Assembly: GCF_000003815.2 (NCBI RefSeq)
Contig: NC_049983.1
Location: 26,407,003-26,471,002, forward strand
DNA from: Branchiostoma floridae
Taxonomy: Eukaryota > Chordata > Leptocardii > Amphioxiformes > Branchiostomatidae
Direction of reading: 5' to 3'
DNA length: 64,000 bases
Under the pieces are notes generated by a model that saw only the letters and a program-made list of their open reading frames with translations, searched no databases and was not told the origin of the DNA. Position numbers and translations under genes: made by a program. This document shows, piece after piece, positions 41,601 to 48,830 of this stretch; positions within the stretch are counted from its first letter, which is position 1, and each line of letters begins with the position of its first letter.

Positions 41601-42836
41601 ACAAACACTTCAGACTGTACCGAGAACATCATTAATCTCTGGGCACAAAGCTTGTCGGTCTCGCTGATGAAACTGAGGCTTACCAAATGTGTATTTGTAA
41701 AGTCGAAAAGGTGTCAAAAGGATGACGGCTGAGATGCAATAACTTACCGATTTACCTTTTATTCAAAAGCCTTAATCAGAATGACAAGAGAGTGGTACCG
41801 CACTTGCTTTTATAATTTCTACTCTAGTTAGGGCAGAGCGTCCTGAGCAGTTCGGACAAGGTGCCCTAGGAAATAGATTACAGGATATACGTCTTGCACT
41901 GACTATATTGGCCAATCAGAGTACAGAGTTCAATAGCCATTTATCTCACATGATATCTTTTTGCGCTGGCTGATTTTGGCCAATCCGAGCGTAGTCCAGA
42001 AAAGTAACTGGACCCCTCCCCCCAACATAGACCCTGCTACATAAAAAACACCACGGATTTCTTGCATAGACTATACAAACTCGGAAAGGTACCAACAAAT
42101 GCCATCGCTTTTATGATTTTGATACTTGACCAGAAAATAGAAACAATACCATGCACTGCATTATATTAATTACTGGTCACACAGAAAGTCAAGTATAACA
42201 CTTTGAGTTTGCCTACCAAAGAATAGTAGATAAAACGGTCGAGATTTAAAAAAAATATGTTACAATTCATCACTACACTGTTGTACGCTAAATTTTGTGA
42301 TTGAAATATTATTTGCTTTGCATAATCTTTTTGTTCTGCCGTGTAACTTTCTCCGTATTAGGAGCAACAAACTAGAGAAGGTGGCCATGGGGAATTTTGA
42401 TATGGACAATGCAATTTTCACGCAAAGATTACGGCGTCTTAGGTCTAGGAAAGTAAGTAAGACTTTATTAAAGCTCTGTCATGCCTAACATGGCTTCCAT
42501 CTAGAATTACGGATTCATTCTTCTTCTCCCTCTTCTTCTTCTTTACTACCCTCAAACCTCCCCTACTGGGGTATCACTGAGGGGGGATTCTGTGAAGGGT
42601 GTTGCCATGTCTGGTCAGTCAGTTGGAACTGTAATTTTGAGAAAAAAAAACACCGGCTACACCGTCACCTCGAGCTTCCAAATTGAAGTAATTTTGCACC
42701 AGGCGGCTACTTGAGTACATGCAGATATTGTATAGGAAAAAAACGTATATCCCCTACCCGTGACAATCAGCAGCCAACAGGCGATACCAGCGAAGACCAG
42801 TCGGCTCCTCGTGGCCCGGCGGTCCCGTCCGGCCAT
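13742..42836 (-). CDS. polycystin-1-like gene, copy A (37 exons, one frameshift), with C-terminal ULP1-PHD exon
   Basis: I traced 37 exons on the minus strand, from a signal-peptide exon (two alternatives, 41277 or 42836) to a stop at 13742. Phases match at every junction. Domain order: signal peptide; two 8-Cys modules; cEGF-EGF-FN3-FN3 twice; Ser/Thr-rich linker; acidic Ser/Asp repeat; juxta-GAIN exons; GAIN and GPS; TM1; PLAT; TM2-TM11 including the polycystin (TOP) domain; short amphipathic helix; ULP1 peptidase; PHD finger. The exon lengths sum to 8384 bases, which is not a multiple of three. Restoring the 28 bases missing from the GAIN exon gives 8412 (2803 residues plus stop). As sequenced, translation would stop in the GAIN exon after about 1,370 residues. 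The family comprises 11-TM, GPS-cleavable sensors that pair with TRPP channels, often at cilia. Orthology (PKD1L1, PKD1L2 or PKD1L3-like) is not resolved. Confidence 0.85.
14691..15073 (-). other. intron with a GC donor
   Basis: The minus-strand donor reads TGCAG|GCGAGT at 15073-15068 and the acceptor is CTGTACAG ending at 14691. Copy B has the same donor and acceptor context. Reading through the donor instead adds a short, divergent tail before a stop. Confidence 0.6.
15074..15170 (-). CDS. copy A exon: amphipathic helix after TM11
   Basis: 97 bases, phase 1 to 2. It encodes SIVDTLHDSLIEVEIQVERL, a heptad-like helix in the position of the polycystin-1 C-terminal coiled coil, then RRLSLFSC. 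It is followed by the GC donor. Confidence 0.75.
15317..17213 (-). CDS. copy A exons 32-35: polycystin (TOP) domain and TM7-TM11
   Basis: Exons 17213-17039, 16840-16163, 16051-15799 and 15594-15317. Exons 32-33 give the extracellular polycystin/TOP domain (MTEPSALWPWLNETAL, later TSGWRHRPSGYTIKP) with one Cys-X-Cys-separated loop (GLCEVP...DECTAAYG). TM7 is GYIYVLLEIIYVIFLLYSLW and TM8 NIFEIFNFILAFTVIALY. Exon 34 has TM9, with basic residues MKLLRLLRFN as in polycystin S4, and TM10. Exon 35 has TM11 (FVTFICFMFLVLMNIAVAII) and a cytosolic stretch. These are the channel-like last six helices of a polycystin-1-type protein. Phases 0-1, 1-1, 1-2, 2-1. Confidence 0.88.
17468..18818 (-). CDS. copy A exons 29-31: TM2-TM6
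   Basis: Exons 18818-18328, 17999-17867 and 17709-17468. The start, GSKFTRIERLGCCLSFLTLS, matches the polycystin TM2 entry. TM3 is in LNTVYTGIMASITCLPVVMA and TM4 in YVAWVLVVLSAVGSSVFTVL. TM5 spans SAFFTTFLADVFLLQPVK and continues across the splice into VLVLAIVFSSVF. Exon 31 is basic (RVKKKMERLS) and then has TM6 (LLWDIILSCARLLLALTII). Confidence 0.87.
18940..19140. repeat. tandemly duplicated intron block specific to copy A
   Basis: A block containing tatatatgctttttcctaat, ctattgctgaactgac and gaggtccgtcagttatgaat occurs twice, about 90 bases apart. Copy B has one such block (57755-57845). Confidence 0.75.
19327..20647 (-). CDS. copy A exons 25-28: GPS half, TM1 and PLAT domain
   Basis: Exons 20647-20423, 20317-20153, 20055-19895 and 19505-19327. 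Exon 25 begins with the second half of the GPS (NNIICHCNHLTAFGSD; cleavage expected between L and T), then TM1 (TTIFVVDCLFLLTLVIM). Exons 26-28 form a PLAT/LH2 domain (YRLRIWTGAAKHAGTES, later DLTTGK|MFYFFCDEWLA), placed between TM1 and TM2 as in polycystin-1. The 105-base intron between exons 25 and 26 is open in frame in both gene copies. Confidence 0.88.
20980..21883 (-). pseudogene. copy A exons 23-24: GAIN domain with a 28-bp frameshift, and first half of GPS
   Basis: Exons 21883-21425 and 21128-20980. Exon 23 starts LTQYQENPFTWGLGQYQ. After LNLNSTAEA the frame breaks: 28 bases present in copy B are missing near 21632-21640, and translation continues out of frame to a stop at about 21527. 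The remaining frame (VVYGVWGRYGGRPDD... to VQILG) resumes in another phase. Exon 24 has the GPS cysteine/tryptophan part (LSCVFWSE, then DAWRPEGC) and is intact. Loss of frame here would remove GPS, all TMs and the ULP1-PHD tail from any product of copy A. Confidence 0.85.
22123..23064. mobile_element. TTAA-flanked MITE, piggyBac-like, inserted only in copy A
   Basis: The 942-bp element is flanked by TTAA at 22119-22122 and 23065-23068. The terminal inverted repeats are CCCTATTCAGACCGGG, followed further in by GGGGGCTTTTGAGGCCC on both ends. Copy B has a single TTAA at 60814-60817 with matching flanks, i.e. the empty site. No transposase frame is present, so it is non-autonomous. It carries four TGACGTCA palindromes (22308, 22468, 22481, 22719) and a CCGCCATCTTGGAT motif near 22696. 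Confidence 0.92.
23156..25760 (-). CDS. copy A exons 17-22: juxta-GAIN stalk
   Basis: Exons 25760-25680, 25174-25103, 25008-24871, 24684-24594, 24012-23855 and 23398-23156. They encode a helical, soluble region: SLDNIYADAFSPNPQDVLQ, then CRKAIERLGSETGR and SSLVITSCPNIRQENAFK, then a highly charged stretch (QKAKQEEEEQR). Exon 22 (VTIKRSGVTLKAQKIRG, then TEDGGFQFPS) looks like the N-terminal beta part of a GAIN-type domain. Each exon has a same-length counterpart in copy B. Confidence 0.8.
23688..23835. mobile_element. internally deleted remnant of an older MITE of the same family
   Basis: The ends (caggcctccag and ccggtctgaataaagtg) and the phrase gagccaccagatttggtaac match the fuller element at 61430-62150 in the orthologous intron of copy B. 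The interior is missing here. The insertion therefore predates the A/B duplication. Confidence 0.7.
26072..26721 (-). CDS. copy A exons 14-16: Ser/Thr-rich linker and acidic repeat
   Basis: Exons 26721-26560, 26431-26273 and 26130-26072. Exon 14 is mucin-like (ISTTTPAASTGETTVTAR, later TSTTAAKTQETTSTRE). Exon 15 has a hexapeptide-like acidic repeat (GDQSDSDQSDSD, then DRSGDDQSEGDKSDGN). Exon 16 adds a short STISPGGSG linker. Phases 1-1, 1-1, 1-0. The likely role is an extended extracellular spacer between the FN3 domains and the GAIN region. Confidence 0.75.
26868..28469 (-). CDS. copy A exons 10-13: second cEGF-EGF-FN3-FN3 cassette
   Basis: Exons 28469-28347 (cEGF: DECATVNGWCDQICTNVPGS, then CFCRQGFLL), 27995-27894 (small EGF-like: CGHCDGGDINCD...CSAGCQDGW), 27680-27405 (FN3: VEPPINLAVSDVTDKAFKIT) and 27134-26868 (FN3: RFTWVPPDAVVTGYRIMYG). 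All are phase 1-1. Lengths 123, 102, 276 and 267 parallel the first cassette (120, 102, 276, 273). These are extracellular adhesion/ligand-binding type domains. Confidence 0.87.
28595..32601 (-). CDS. copy A exons 6-9: first cEGF-EGF-FN3-FN3 cassette
   Basis: Exons 32601-32482 (cEGF: GCANENGGCAQNCTSLQGGG, then CNCTQGYFLM), 32146-32045 (EGF-like: CGHCQGGDINCDPVSG), 31940-31665 (FN3: VDPPMNLTVSDVTDEGFNAT) and 28867-28595 (FN3: RFTWVPPDAVVTGYRVMYG). All phase 1-1. The intron between the two FN3 exons is enlarged to about 2.8 kb by a broken non-LTR retrotransposon whose 3' end lies about 11 bases from the exon 8 donor. Confidence 0.87.
29066..31653 (+). mobile_element. 5'-truncated, inactivated non-LTR retrotransposon
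   Basis: Plus-strand element, antisense to the host gene. The C-terminal part of an APE endonuclease comes first (NQIDYVLCR, then LNSDHKPVVTRIR at 29300-29410). The reverse transcriptase follows (SGFKRGRSCADIVWAQRM, GIDMSRAFDTIKRSK, GSPQGDSPSPVLFTCYL, ADDVDFID). It is broken by an in-frame stop at 29505 and frameshifts near 30290 and 31130. An 11-base match AGAAAACCAAA at 29068-29078 and 31643-31653 may be the target duplication. The clade is uncertain (CR1/Jockey-group or Daphne-like). Confidence 0.85.
33155..35085 (-). CDS. copy A exons 4-5: second 8-Cys extracellular module
   Basis: Exons 35085-34866 and 33414-33155, phases 1-2 and 2-1. The first half reads AFEVLRTADQQYQGVYFLVI...ESWCRDYQNLCAEFG...TGCGEDY. 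The second half reads CADEYSSDPYINNVLGCPP...FFGFDTCDVPSCQYE...RIVYTVCTG. The eight cysteines sit at the same spacing as in the first module. I do not recognise the domain. It is extracellular by position, right after the signal peptide. Confidence 0.75.
33510..34205. mobile_element. truncated MITE of the TTAA family
   Basis: It begins at TTAA 33506-33509 with CCCTATCTAGACCAGGC and shares phrases with the 22.1-23.1 kb element (caccaaatttt, ccgccatcttggat, gacgtcatcaaattagcata). The right terminus is not found. It has three TGACGTCA palindromes (33848, 33861, 34076). It lies in the intron between exons 4 and 5. Confidence 0.75.
34557..34691. mobile_element. foldback (palindromic) element bounded by TTAA
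   Basis: Two inverted arms of about 48 bases begin TTAATGCCCCGCC and end GGGGCATTAA, with the inner phrase gtgtatatggtgagataatc and its complement. A loop of under 40 bases separates them. The TTAA ends suggest a TTAA-targeting foldback MITE. RNA across it would form a long hairpin. Intronic in copy A. Confidence 0.88.
35160..35485. repeat. degenerate GT-rich minisatellite, left part
   Basis: Diverged units of the type ggtgagtggttcgRatgaatgg. The same array resumes at 36365-36530, so a LINE fragment appears to have inserted into it. It encodes only repeat peptides. Confidence 0.8.
35486..36340 (-). mobile_element. LINE 3' fragment (CR1/L2-like)
   Basis: On the minus strand it encodes the post-reverse-transcriptase region typical of CR1-group LINEs (LQNKAARLVLNAKYTSNTDD, later YKRLHTIKNTHRHNTRLAQG, FLYRCVKSYNTFPQHI). 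It ends in a short ATAAACA-type tail at about 35488. It is 5'-truncated and lies inside the minisatellite in the intron between exons 3 and 4. Confidence 0.75.
36365..36530. repeat. degenerate GT-rich minisatellite, right part
   Basis: Same unit type as 35160-35485 (gtgggtggttcgaatgaatgg); the other side of the array split by the LINE fragment. Confidence 0.75.
36577..37493 (-). CDS. copy A exons 2-3: first 8-Cys extracellular module
   Basis: Exons 37493-37259 and 36830-36577, phases 1-2 and 2-1. The first half is AFEVLRTKNHTYQGQNFLAI...NNWCLEYMYLCTGYG...TGCGENY. The second is CVTEYNSDPYTND...RCEP...LSCSPNRC...RIVYTVCRG. It has eight cysteines matching module 2. The donor after exon 3 is GAAG|GCGAGT (GC type), exactly where module 2 has GTAG|GTAGGT. 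The function is unknown. Confidence 0.75.
37590..37860 (-). mobile_element. tRNA-derived SINE
   Basis: On the minus strand a TGGCCTTATGG A-box-like motif is followed by GGTTTAAATCC, a B-box-like motif. The element ends in an (AAAC)n tail seen as (gttt)n at 37599-37620. It lies in intron 1 of copy A beside a CR1 fragment. Confidence 0.6.
37925..38592 (-). mobile_element. CR1-type LINE fragment (endonuclease N-terminus)
   Basis: Minus-strand frames give ILHANVNSISTRTKLDELSF, DIIAITETWLSSEI, then after a frameshift FLSVYYRPPNQDASTVDEFI and SPDAIVILGDF, the APE endonuclease of CR1-group elements. It is truncated 3' where the SINE-containing region begins. Dead. Confidence 0.75.
38600..40770. other. 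intron 1 of copy A, no gene seen
   Basis: AT-rich non-coding sequence. No convincing exon on either strand. Confidence 0.5.
40775..40915. repeat. two-copy tandem repeat
   Basis: Two units share taaatctgga, gttctgcayctgaac and cctttgttctca. They sit just before the duplicated first-exon block. Confidence 0.55.
40956..41021 (+). CDS. putative first coding exon of a small unknown + strand gene (unit 1)
   Basis: The ATG has a strong context (gtggccATGGgt). It opens 22 codons (MGDFDMGNAIFTQ, then LRRLRSRE) ending at a perfect donor gtaagt. The same exon, with four replaced residues and the same donor, recurs at 42387. Candidate downstream exons are at 46768-46866 and 48164 onward. The protein is not recognised. 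Confidence 0.4.
41199..41277 (-). CDS. alternative first exon 1a of copy A (signal peptide)
   Basis: ATG at 41277 in a good context (accATGGcc on the minus strand). 26 codons plus one base: MAGRDRRATRSR then the hydrophobic LVFAGIACWLLIVT, a secretory signal. The donor G|gttggg gives phase 1, which fits exon 2 at 37493 and makes the junction VT-A-GPTAFEVLRT. Confidence 0.75.
41357..41364. promoter_or_regulatory. CRE palindrome upstream of exon 1a
   Basis: TGACGTCA, 80 bases upstream of the exon 1a ATG. The same site occurs at the same distance in unit 2. Confidence 0.5.
41408..41421. promoter_or_regulatory. X-box-like (RFX) motif upstream of exon 1a
   Basis: GTTGCCATGGTTAT resembles the RFX X-box with one good half-site (GTTGCC) and an imperfect second half. 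It is conserved in unit 2. RFX sites commonly drive ciliary genes. Confidence 0.35.
42040..42260. repeat. dispersed repeat, copy 1
   Basis: About 200 bases (cacggatttcttgcatagac ... aaactcggaaaggtacca ... gataaaacggtc) recur in the same orientation at 50050-50250. Confidence 0.8.
42387..42452 (+). CDS. putative first exon of the small + strand gene (unit 2)
   Basis: 22 codons (MGNFDMDNAIFTQ, then LRRLRSRK) and donor gtaagt at 42453. This is the paralogue of 40956-41021. Confidence 0.4.
42758..42836 (-). CDS. alternative first exon 1b of copy A (signal peptide)
   Basis: The 26 residues are identical to exon 1a. The donor is G|gtaggg, a better match to consensus than the gttggg of 1a, with the same phase. 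Which copy is used, or both, cannot be decided from sequence. Confidence 0.75.
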
Positions 42837-42915
42837 GGTTAGTCCGTCTCTGCGAGTGACGCCGAAATCGTCTGGTTTTCGGTCGGTTGAGAAAAACATC
42901 GTGTCCTTGGCTGTT

Positions 42916-42923
42916 TGACGTCA
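42916..42923. promoter_or_regulatory. CRE palindrome upstream of exon 1b
   Basis: TGACGTCA, 80 bases upstream of the exon 1b ATG. The X-box-like motif follows at 42967-42980. Confidence 0.5.
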
Positions 42924-43599
42924 TCTGTTGCCTAGTGCGAACTATGTTTACCATGTTCCCATGGTAGTTGCCATGGTTATACCGCGGTCGCGCCCTGTTA
43001 ATGTCTGTCCATCTCTGCGATTGACGTAGACATCGTCACATCTTTGGTCTGTACAGAAAAACAACGTGTCCTTGGACGGGTGTGGCCACCTGTTGCCTAG
43101 CGCGAGTCATTTTTCACCATATGTCTATGGTAATTCTCATGCTTACCCAATGTTGATATACAAACACTCCAAACCTTACTGAGAACATCATTAATCTCTG
43201 GGCACACAGCTTGTCGGTCTCGCTGATGAAACTGAGGCTTACCAAATGTGCATTTGTAAAGTCGAAAAGGCGTCAAAAGATTGACGGCTGCGACAGAACA
43301 ATTTCCCGCTTTACCTTTTATTCAAAAGCCTTAATCAGAATGACAAGAGAGTGGTACCGTACTTGCCTTTATAATTTCTACTCTAGTTAGGGCATGGCGT
43401 CCTGAGCAGTTCGGACAAGGTGCCCTAGAAAATATCCACAGCTTAAAGGATATCGTATTGCACTGACTATATTGGTCAATCAGAGTATAGAGTTCAATAG
43501 CCATTAAGCTTACTTGATATCGTTTTTGCGCTGGCTGAGTTTGGCCAATCCGAACGTAGTCCATAAAAGCAACTGGAAACCTCCCCCCTCCCCCACAGA

Positions 43600-46500
43600 G
43601 ACCCTCCTACATAAACAAGGGTGGTGTTTAAAAACACCCCGGCGACGTTAGGTAGATGATAATGTTGAAAATCAGTATCTTTATCAGCATAAGTAATAAG
43701 AAAATGTAATACATCTATTGGATTTCATAACAGTACTTTCAAACACACGGCGGATGTAACAGAGAAAGAGGGAAACATCTATTGATGACAATTATGCAAA
43801 TTGAAGACCCCATTTGCATTACTAATAAGAAAATGGAAAGTTCCATAATGGTGTATTATAGTAATGCCGTCTCCGCTACAGCTCACGAAAAATTGGAAGG
43901 CCTGACTAAAATTCACTTACGGAAAATAATCACTTCCTCCGTATGACTTACATCAAATGAAATAGATTCCCTGCGAATTATGGGAAATCAGAATAGCCTG
44001 ACCAGGCCTTACGGAAAGGAGCACACAGACCCTAGGTAATTGTCAGTTGTCTATGTTTTGACAACTATGCCCCTACAGTTCCAGAATCAGTTAGAGGGCT
44101 CAAACCTGCCCCAACAGAAGCTATCTGCCACTTAAATGACAAGACCATATCATGTTCAGGACAAGATTGTTATCAACGCCGTTCAACGGTTGGCGTTCCC
44201 TAGAAACTTTAGAAGTTTGTAAAGTTATGATTGTAACGCAAAGACACGATGCATATGGATCCGAATGTATGAGATAAAGTGAAACATTTAGAAAAAAAAA
44301 AACTAGACTTGATCAGGGTGTTGTGTTGTCATTACAGTTAGAGAAGGAATGGGGAGTGAGGGGGAACGTAGTTTATATATAGGTAAAATTGGGGCCCCCG
44401 ATATGTCGACACAAATCTAAATCCGAACAGAGGACAAAGGGATAAGGAATTGAGTACTATCCCGAGATGCTTTGCGAGAGGAAGGGTCTAAATACAGAGC
44501 ACACCATATGCTCTCACTCGAGTTTAACCAAGCAGGGAGTAGAAGGACGAGCCCGGAGCCCTGAACTACAGGATATAGGAGACGGGTAGTTATTTAAGAA
44601 AAGCAAGAGTGAGATAGAGAAGGCGTCCGCACAGTCATATACTTGGTCAACTTGCCACTGTACAGACCTTTGGAATTGGCCCTGATATATCGTATTCACA
44701 TTAATTCTGGAAATGACCTCCTATTTTGCATAATTTGTATTTCATTTTGTACAACATTCATTTCATTTGTCTAAGCTACATACAGACCAAAAATCATGAA
44801 AATCCGTTATTTCTTTCTTGAGTAATCGTCTTCGGAAAGTTTTGACAAAAATTACCTTGCAATTTCAACACCAATCGCTGGGGGCCCAAACGTATGCCCT
44901 TCTTTCCTAGCACAACAGCTATCTACCAACCATCAATCGTAACCACGGCTTATTCAGAACACGAGATATAAAAAAAAAACATGTTTCGCTGCAGTTCCAA
45001 GTGAAGCCGTTATGGGCCGAAGATTCCCGTAGTTATTTCCGTTTTTGTCACACGCCACCAACACAGCAAAATGATTCACCATTCAGCAACAGTTCTTTAG
45101 TTATCTTGAGTTGACACAAACAATCACAGACATACATACACATAGGTGAAAATATTACACCCATGAATATTTCAAAGGGTAATATAGCTGCTTGTCACCA
45201 TGTAAACAACACGTATCGTAGCATGAACATGAACATACTATTACCCAGTATTTGTGTCTTATTTATTACCTGTAATATCTTTTCTGCAAGAAATAGAAAG
45301 TTTCTGTATTTCAGTTTAATAAAAAAAACTGCTTTGATGGTAAACCCTTGCAGGTCTTTTACGTGATCAATGAGAATTCATACGTTTGAGCCCCGCGAGC
45401 ACGCACTGATATGTACCTGTAAGTAGTGCGTGCTCGGAGTCATGTTTGAACCCCGTTTGAGCGTGCGTGCTCCGAGTCATGTGATCTTCGTTTTGCTAAC
45501 TATAGACAAGCCTCCCGGGGCACTCTGTCCCAGTTCTCCCGCCTGATACAAACAAAATGCCGCTAGTCGAAGAAGTGTTTTTCCCGAGGATGATGTTGGT
45601 GCACGTAGCCGAGTCAGTAGTTTCGCCTCAAGGTATCTGGAAGACGAGGAACCACCCCAGGTTAGTGAAAATCGGTACCGGAAAGTTGGTCTAAACAATG
45701 CATTTTTTTGTATAGAATAAGGCGGAACTCGGAAGCGATTTGTAGTACCGGTTACTGTTAAATACACCGCAATTTTATGACACATTTTCGTCTGCACTTG
45801 TACCCCAATATGCCTCATAATTCAAGGACTAATGCCGACTTCGTGTACCAGAGTTTTTGTTCTCGGCGATGTGTTGTTGATTATCTCTCCTGGTGATTTG
45901 CGCGAAAACAAAAAACAACAACAAACAAGTTACTTGTGATCTATCCCGACTCGGTCATTCAACAGTATTGTTGGGTGTGTAACAAAGCCCATCACTTGCC
46001 CCATTTCAACTTTTGGGATGTCCATAGACCAAGAATGCATGATCATGCATGCATGATCTGTGTATATTATTTTCTTTTTTCTTCGGGCTTGGCAGAAATT
46101 TCTTGGGAGAAAAGAAGGGAATCTTATTACCTAACATCCATACGTTTGACGTTTGATCTGTTTCTGTGTTGTTTTATGTTCAAAATTTTATTTGACGTAG
46201 AGAAATACAGTTGATACGTGGTACATCATTCGAACAATAGGTTTATCCATAGGGGATTACGGTATGATCGGGCCACACTCAGGGTGTATACGATTGCAGA
46301 GTATAAAAATTGAATTTAAAGATAGATTTGTTTCTTGGTCTTCAAATTGTGTTCACTGAAACTGTTAATGTCATCTGTGTACAGTCACATTGATTTTGAT
46401 TCTAGATTACGTAGTATTCAAGTAGGACTTGTGTTTACTGTTGACTTTAGCTTGCAACACAACATCTGGTTTGTGTAGAGCTGGCCCGGATCTAATAGTG

Positions 46501-46760
46501 GATCTTTGGGCCCCCCCGGGGATCAAAGTTGTTAATTGGATGCAGTCGCTCCCAGGGTCTAATTACACGTGGGATCCCCACTCACTCCCGCCATCAGATC
46601 TTAGGGAGCAGGCTGCATCCTCAGATCAGAGGTACACAAGCGCTGTCCAAAGTACAAACACGCGAAGGTTTTAGATGTTCGTATTTATTTTTTGTGATAT
46701 ACATATGTATTTGACCAGTGTCAGGATTATGATCATTGTTTTCTGTGATTTATTGGTTGG
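43600..46760. other. non-coding spacer
   Basis: No gene is supported. There is a perfect 12-base inverted repeat at 45396-45407/45425-45436 (CGAGCACGCACT). Other frames look random. Confidence 0.5.
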
Positions 46761-46767
46761 TATACAG

Positions 46768-46866
46768 CTGCCCCAGGTCAGCAGCGGAGGGATGTATATG
46801 AAAAGACAACCGCCGAACTTTAATATCAGTTGGAGACGAAACGCGGCTCGAAGAGGTCATGGCTTC
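46768..46866 (+). CDS. putative second exon of the small + strand gene
   Basis: Acceptor tatacag (or ccccag, starting at 46777) and donor gtaagt at 46867, 33 codons, phase 0-0. It is basic, with MYMKRQPPNFNISWRRNAAR. It joins in frame with 41021 or 42452. No family is recognised. Confidence 0.35.
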
Positions 46867-48163
46867 GTAAGTACAGTCTAATGTTTGATTATAGCCGTCC
46901 TGTACTATGATGGTGATATACACACGTTTTAAGTTTTCCATATACATGAAATACACCCAAGAAATTGAAGAATGTGTGTGTCCGGCCGCTGCTGACATCT
47001 GTGATTGATTGTGTAATGTTCACTTATTTCCGGACGGAACCTGTGTGATGGAAATATCCCTATCTATTCAAAAGGATCATACAGCATGACAACAAGGAGG
47101 CTTCAGTTAGAAACCTCCATTTTAAACATTTTAGTGTTTTATTAGTTTTTCTTTTCCCTTTAGCAAGACGTTTATGAGATGTGTTTTTGGAAGAGTTTGT
47201 ATGTTTTACTCAATATTCGCACAAGCAACACGCCTAACTGGGGGTAAATATCATTTCATTGATGAATAGATGATGATAAAATATTTTTCTCCTTTGGAGT
47301 AACAACTATGTTCAATGTTATTTCTTGATCTGTTTACGATTGTGGGTTGTCGTGATTTCCCGGACCATCCGGCATGTCTGGTACTAATTAAGCTGGAATG
47401 GCTGCGGAGAGACCGCGTGTGGTCGAGATCAAAACACAAACATACAATATTCCGTATTTGTGATTTAGCATCATAGCTAATCAAAGAGACGGATGGAAAC
47501 TCATTGAATTCGGGACAGTTTTAGGTCGTATCTTAGAAGAAATGATTATTGATTCAATCCCTATGTTCCGAAATATCTGTATTCCGACGTACAAGCATAT
47601 CTAATCTCAAAGACGAAAGTCGTTTGTGTATAGAAGGGGCGGATTTTGTTTTGAGACTTTGGAAGAGCATTGCCCAAGATACAGTTGAAGCATCTTCATG
47701 ACTTTTGGCATGTATATAGCTTGAATAATGATTTATCTAATCAAAATCAAATCATGCTCTCAAGAGCTAATTTCCTTAACTGAGAAGAGTTTATAAATAT
47801 ATTGTATTTCATGATGGGACTCTTGGACATATGACATACGATACTAAAATTCCTGACATGCATGTAGGAAAAACGGACTCACACTATACTATTAGGCTAG
47901 CCCCTGATTAAACTTTTTTATATTTAGTATATATATATTATGGGAACTTGGTTGCCATTTGTTTAGAGTGATTTGTTGCCCAAAGTCGGAGAAAGTGTCT
48001 CCTATAGCTAGGTTCTGGAGACTTAATATTTGGGCAGCTTGTGCAGACTGGAATATTTGTAACTTGATTAGATGGATACCACAGCTTCTTTGTAAATATT
48101 TCATTTACTTTGTATCCCATTGTCAGAGAAAGTTGAAAGTTTCAATGTTTTGCCCATGTACAG

Positions 48164-48220
48164 GGTAGAAGTCAGATCAAACCGCCGTGGTCTCCAGGGC
48201 TCCATCGACTGCCTTGCTGA
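48164..48220 (+). CDS. putative third exon of the small + strand gene
   Basis: Acceptor catgtacag, then 18 codons (SQIKPPWSPGLHRLPC) and a stop at 48218. With exons 1 and 2 this would make a protein of about 73 residues. Weak support. Confidence 0.2.
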   Translation, partial: GRSQIKPPWSPGLHRLPC

Positions 48221-48364
48221 TAGGAGGACTTAACCGGTCAGTGTGATGTGAGTGAGTGCGCCTGATGAAAGCGCAAACATAGGGATGTAATCAATGCAGA
48301 CTTGTTGGAATATATCAATCAGCTAAGGTGATCATGTTGAGATGAGTGTGTGTCCTAAGAGCGA

Positions 48365-48430
48365 CGAAGACAAAATATCCCTGGCACCCGTAAAGATGTT
48401 CACCATGACTCCACAAACCCGCCACGCCAC
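48365..48430 (+). other. decayed exon-like segment, paralogous to 48675-48745
   Basis: ISLAPVKMFTMTPQTRH aligns at base and residue level with VFLTPVPVSTRTTQFRH at 48680-48740. The frame is not clearly flanked by splice sites. Confidence 0.3.
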
Positions 48431-48653
48431 ATACTGCGACTCTTTTCGTTTATTTTTGTTCTCTCTACGTACAGCAGCGCCTACAACATATCTTAGCTGT
48501 GACGAGCATCCAAACAGCCGTTCAACGACTGTGTCAAATTTATGAGTTGGCTTTCAATTGGAAGAAACCGCTATTTTCAGTATCAGTGTATCCGTTAAGT
48601 ATTTGAAACGGGCGATGTGATCTCTGTATTTTCTCTCGATCCCAACAGACTGA

Positions 48654-48830
48654 CCATACATACTGGACACGAGTGACAACGTCAAGGTGTTCCTGACACC
48701 CGTACCTGTGTCCACCAGGACGACGCAGTTCCGCCACAACGTGCACAGGGACTACTACCACGACAGGGAAAGTCAGTGGAGTCCGTGCAAGTCAGTGAGA
48801 CGAGCTGCATCACTAAAGGAGCCGGAATAG
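48654..48830 (+). CDS. possible terminal exon of an unknown + strand gene
   Basis: After a pyrimidine-rich tract and cccaacag at 48641-48648, a 58-codon frame runs to TAG at 48828. It includes FLTPVPVSTRTTQFRHNVHR and DYYHDRESQWSPC. An in-frame TGA at 48651 means the true acceptor must be further in. A paralogous segment lies about 300 bases upstream. Confidence 0.3.
   Translation, partial: PYILDTSDNVKVFLTPVPVSTRTTQFRHNVHRDYYHDRESQWSPCKSVRRAASLKEPE

Larger units (their letters stand above)
40920..41990. repeat. duplicated first-exon/promoter block, unit 1
   Basis: This is near-identical to 42350-43580. It contains a + strand ATG exon, the - strand signal-peptide exon of copy A, a CRE palindrome and an X-box-like motif, all in the same order in both units. 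Confidence 0.85.
42350..43580. repeat. duplicated first-exon/promoter block, unit 2
   Basis: Counterpart of 40920-41990. It differs by substitutions and a small extra segment near 42515-42640 (CTT-rich). Confidence 0.85.

Noticed and set aside
45396-45436. 12-base inverted repeat as a tRNA or terminator
   Set aside because: It has no tRNA A or B box and no cloverleaf, and intrinsic terminators are not relevant in this genome.
46429-46674. 81-codon plus-strand frame
   Set aside because: No domain, no splice context and no counterpart elsewhere; probably chance.
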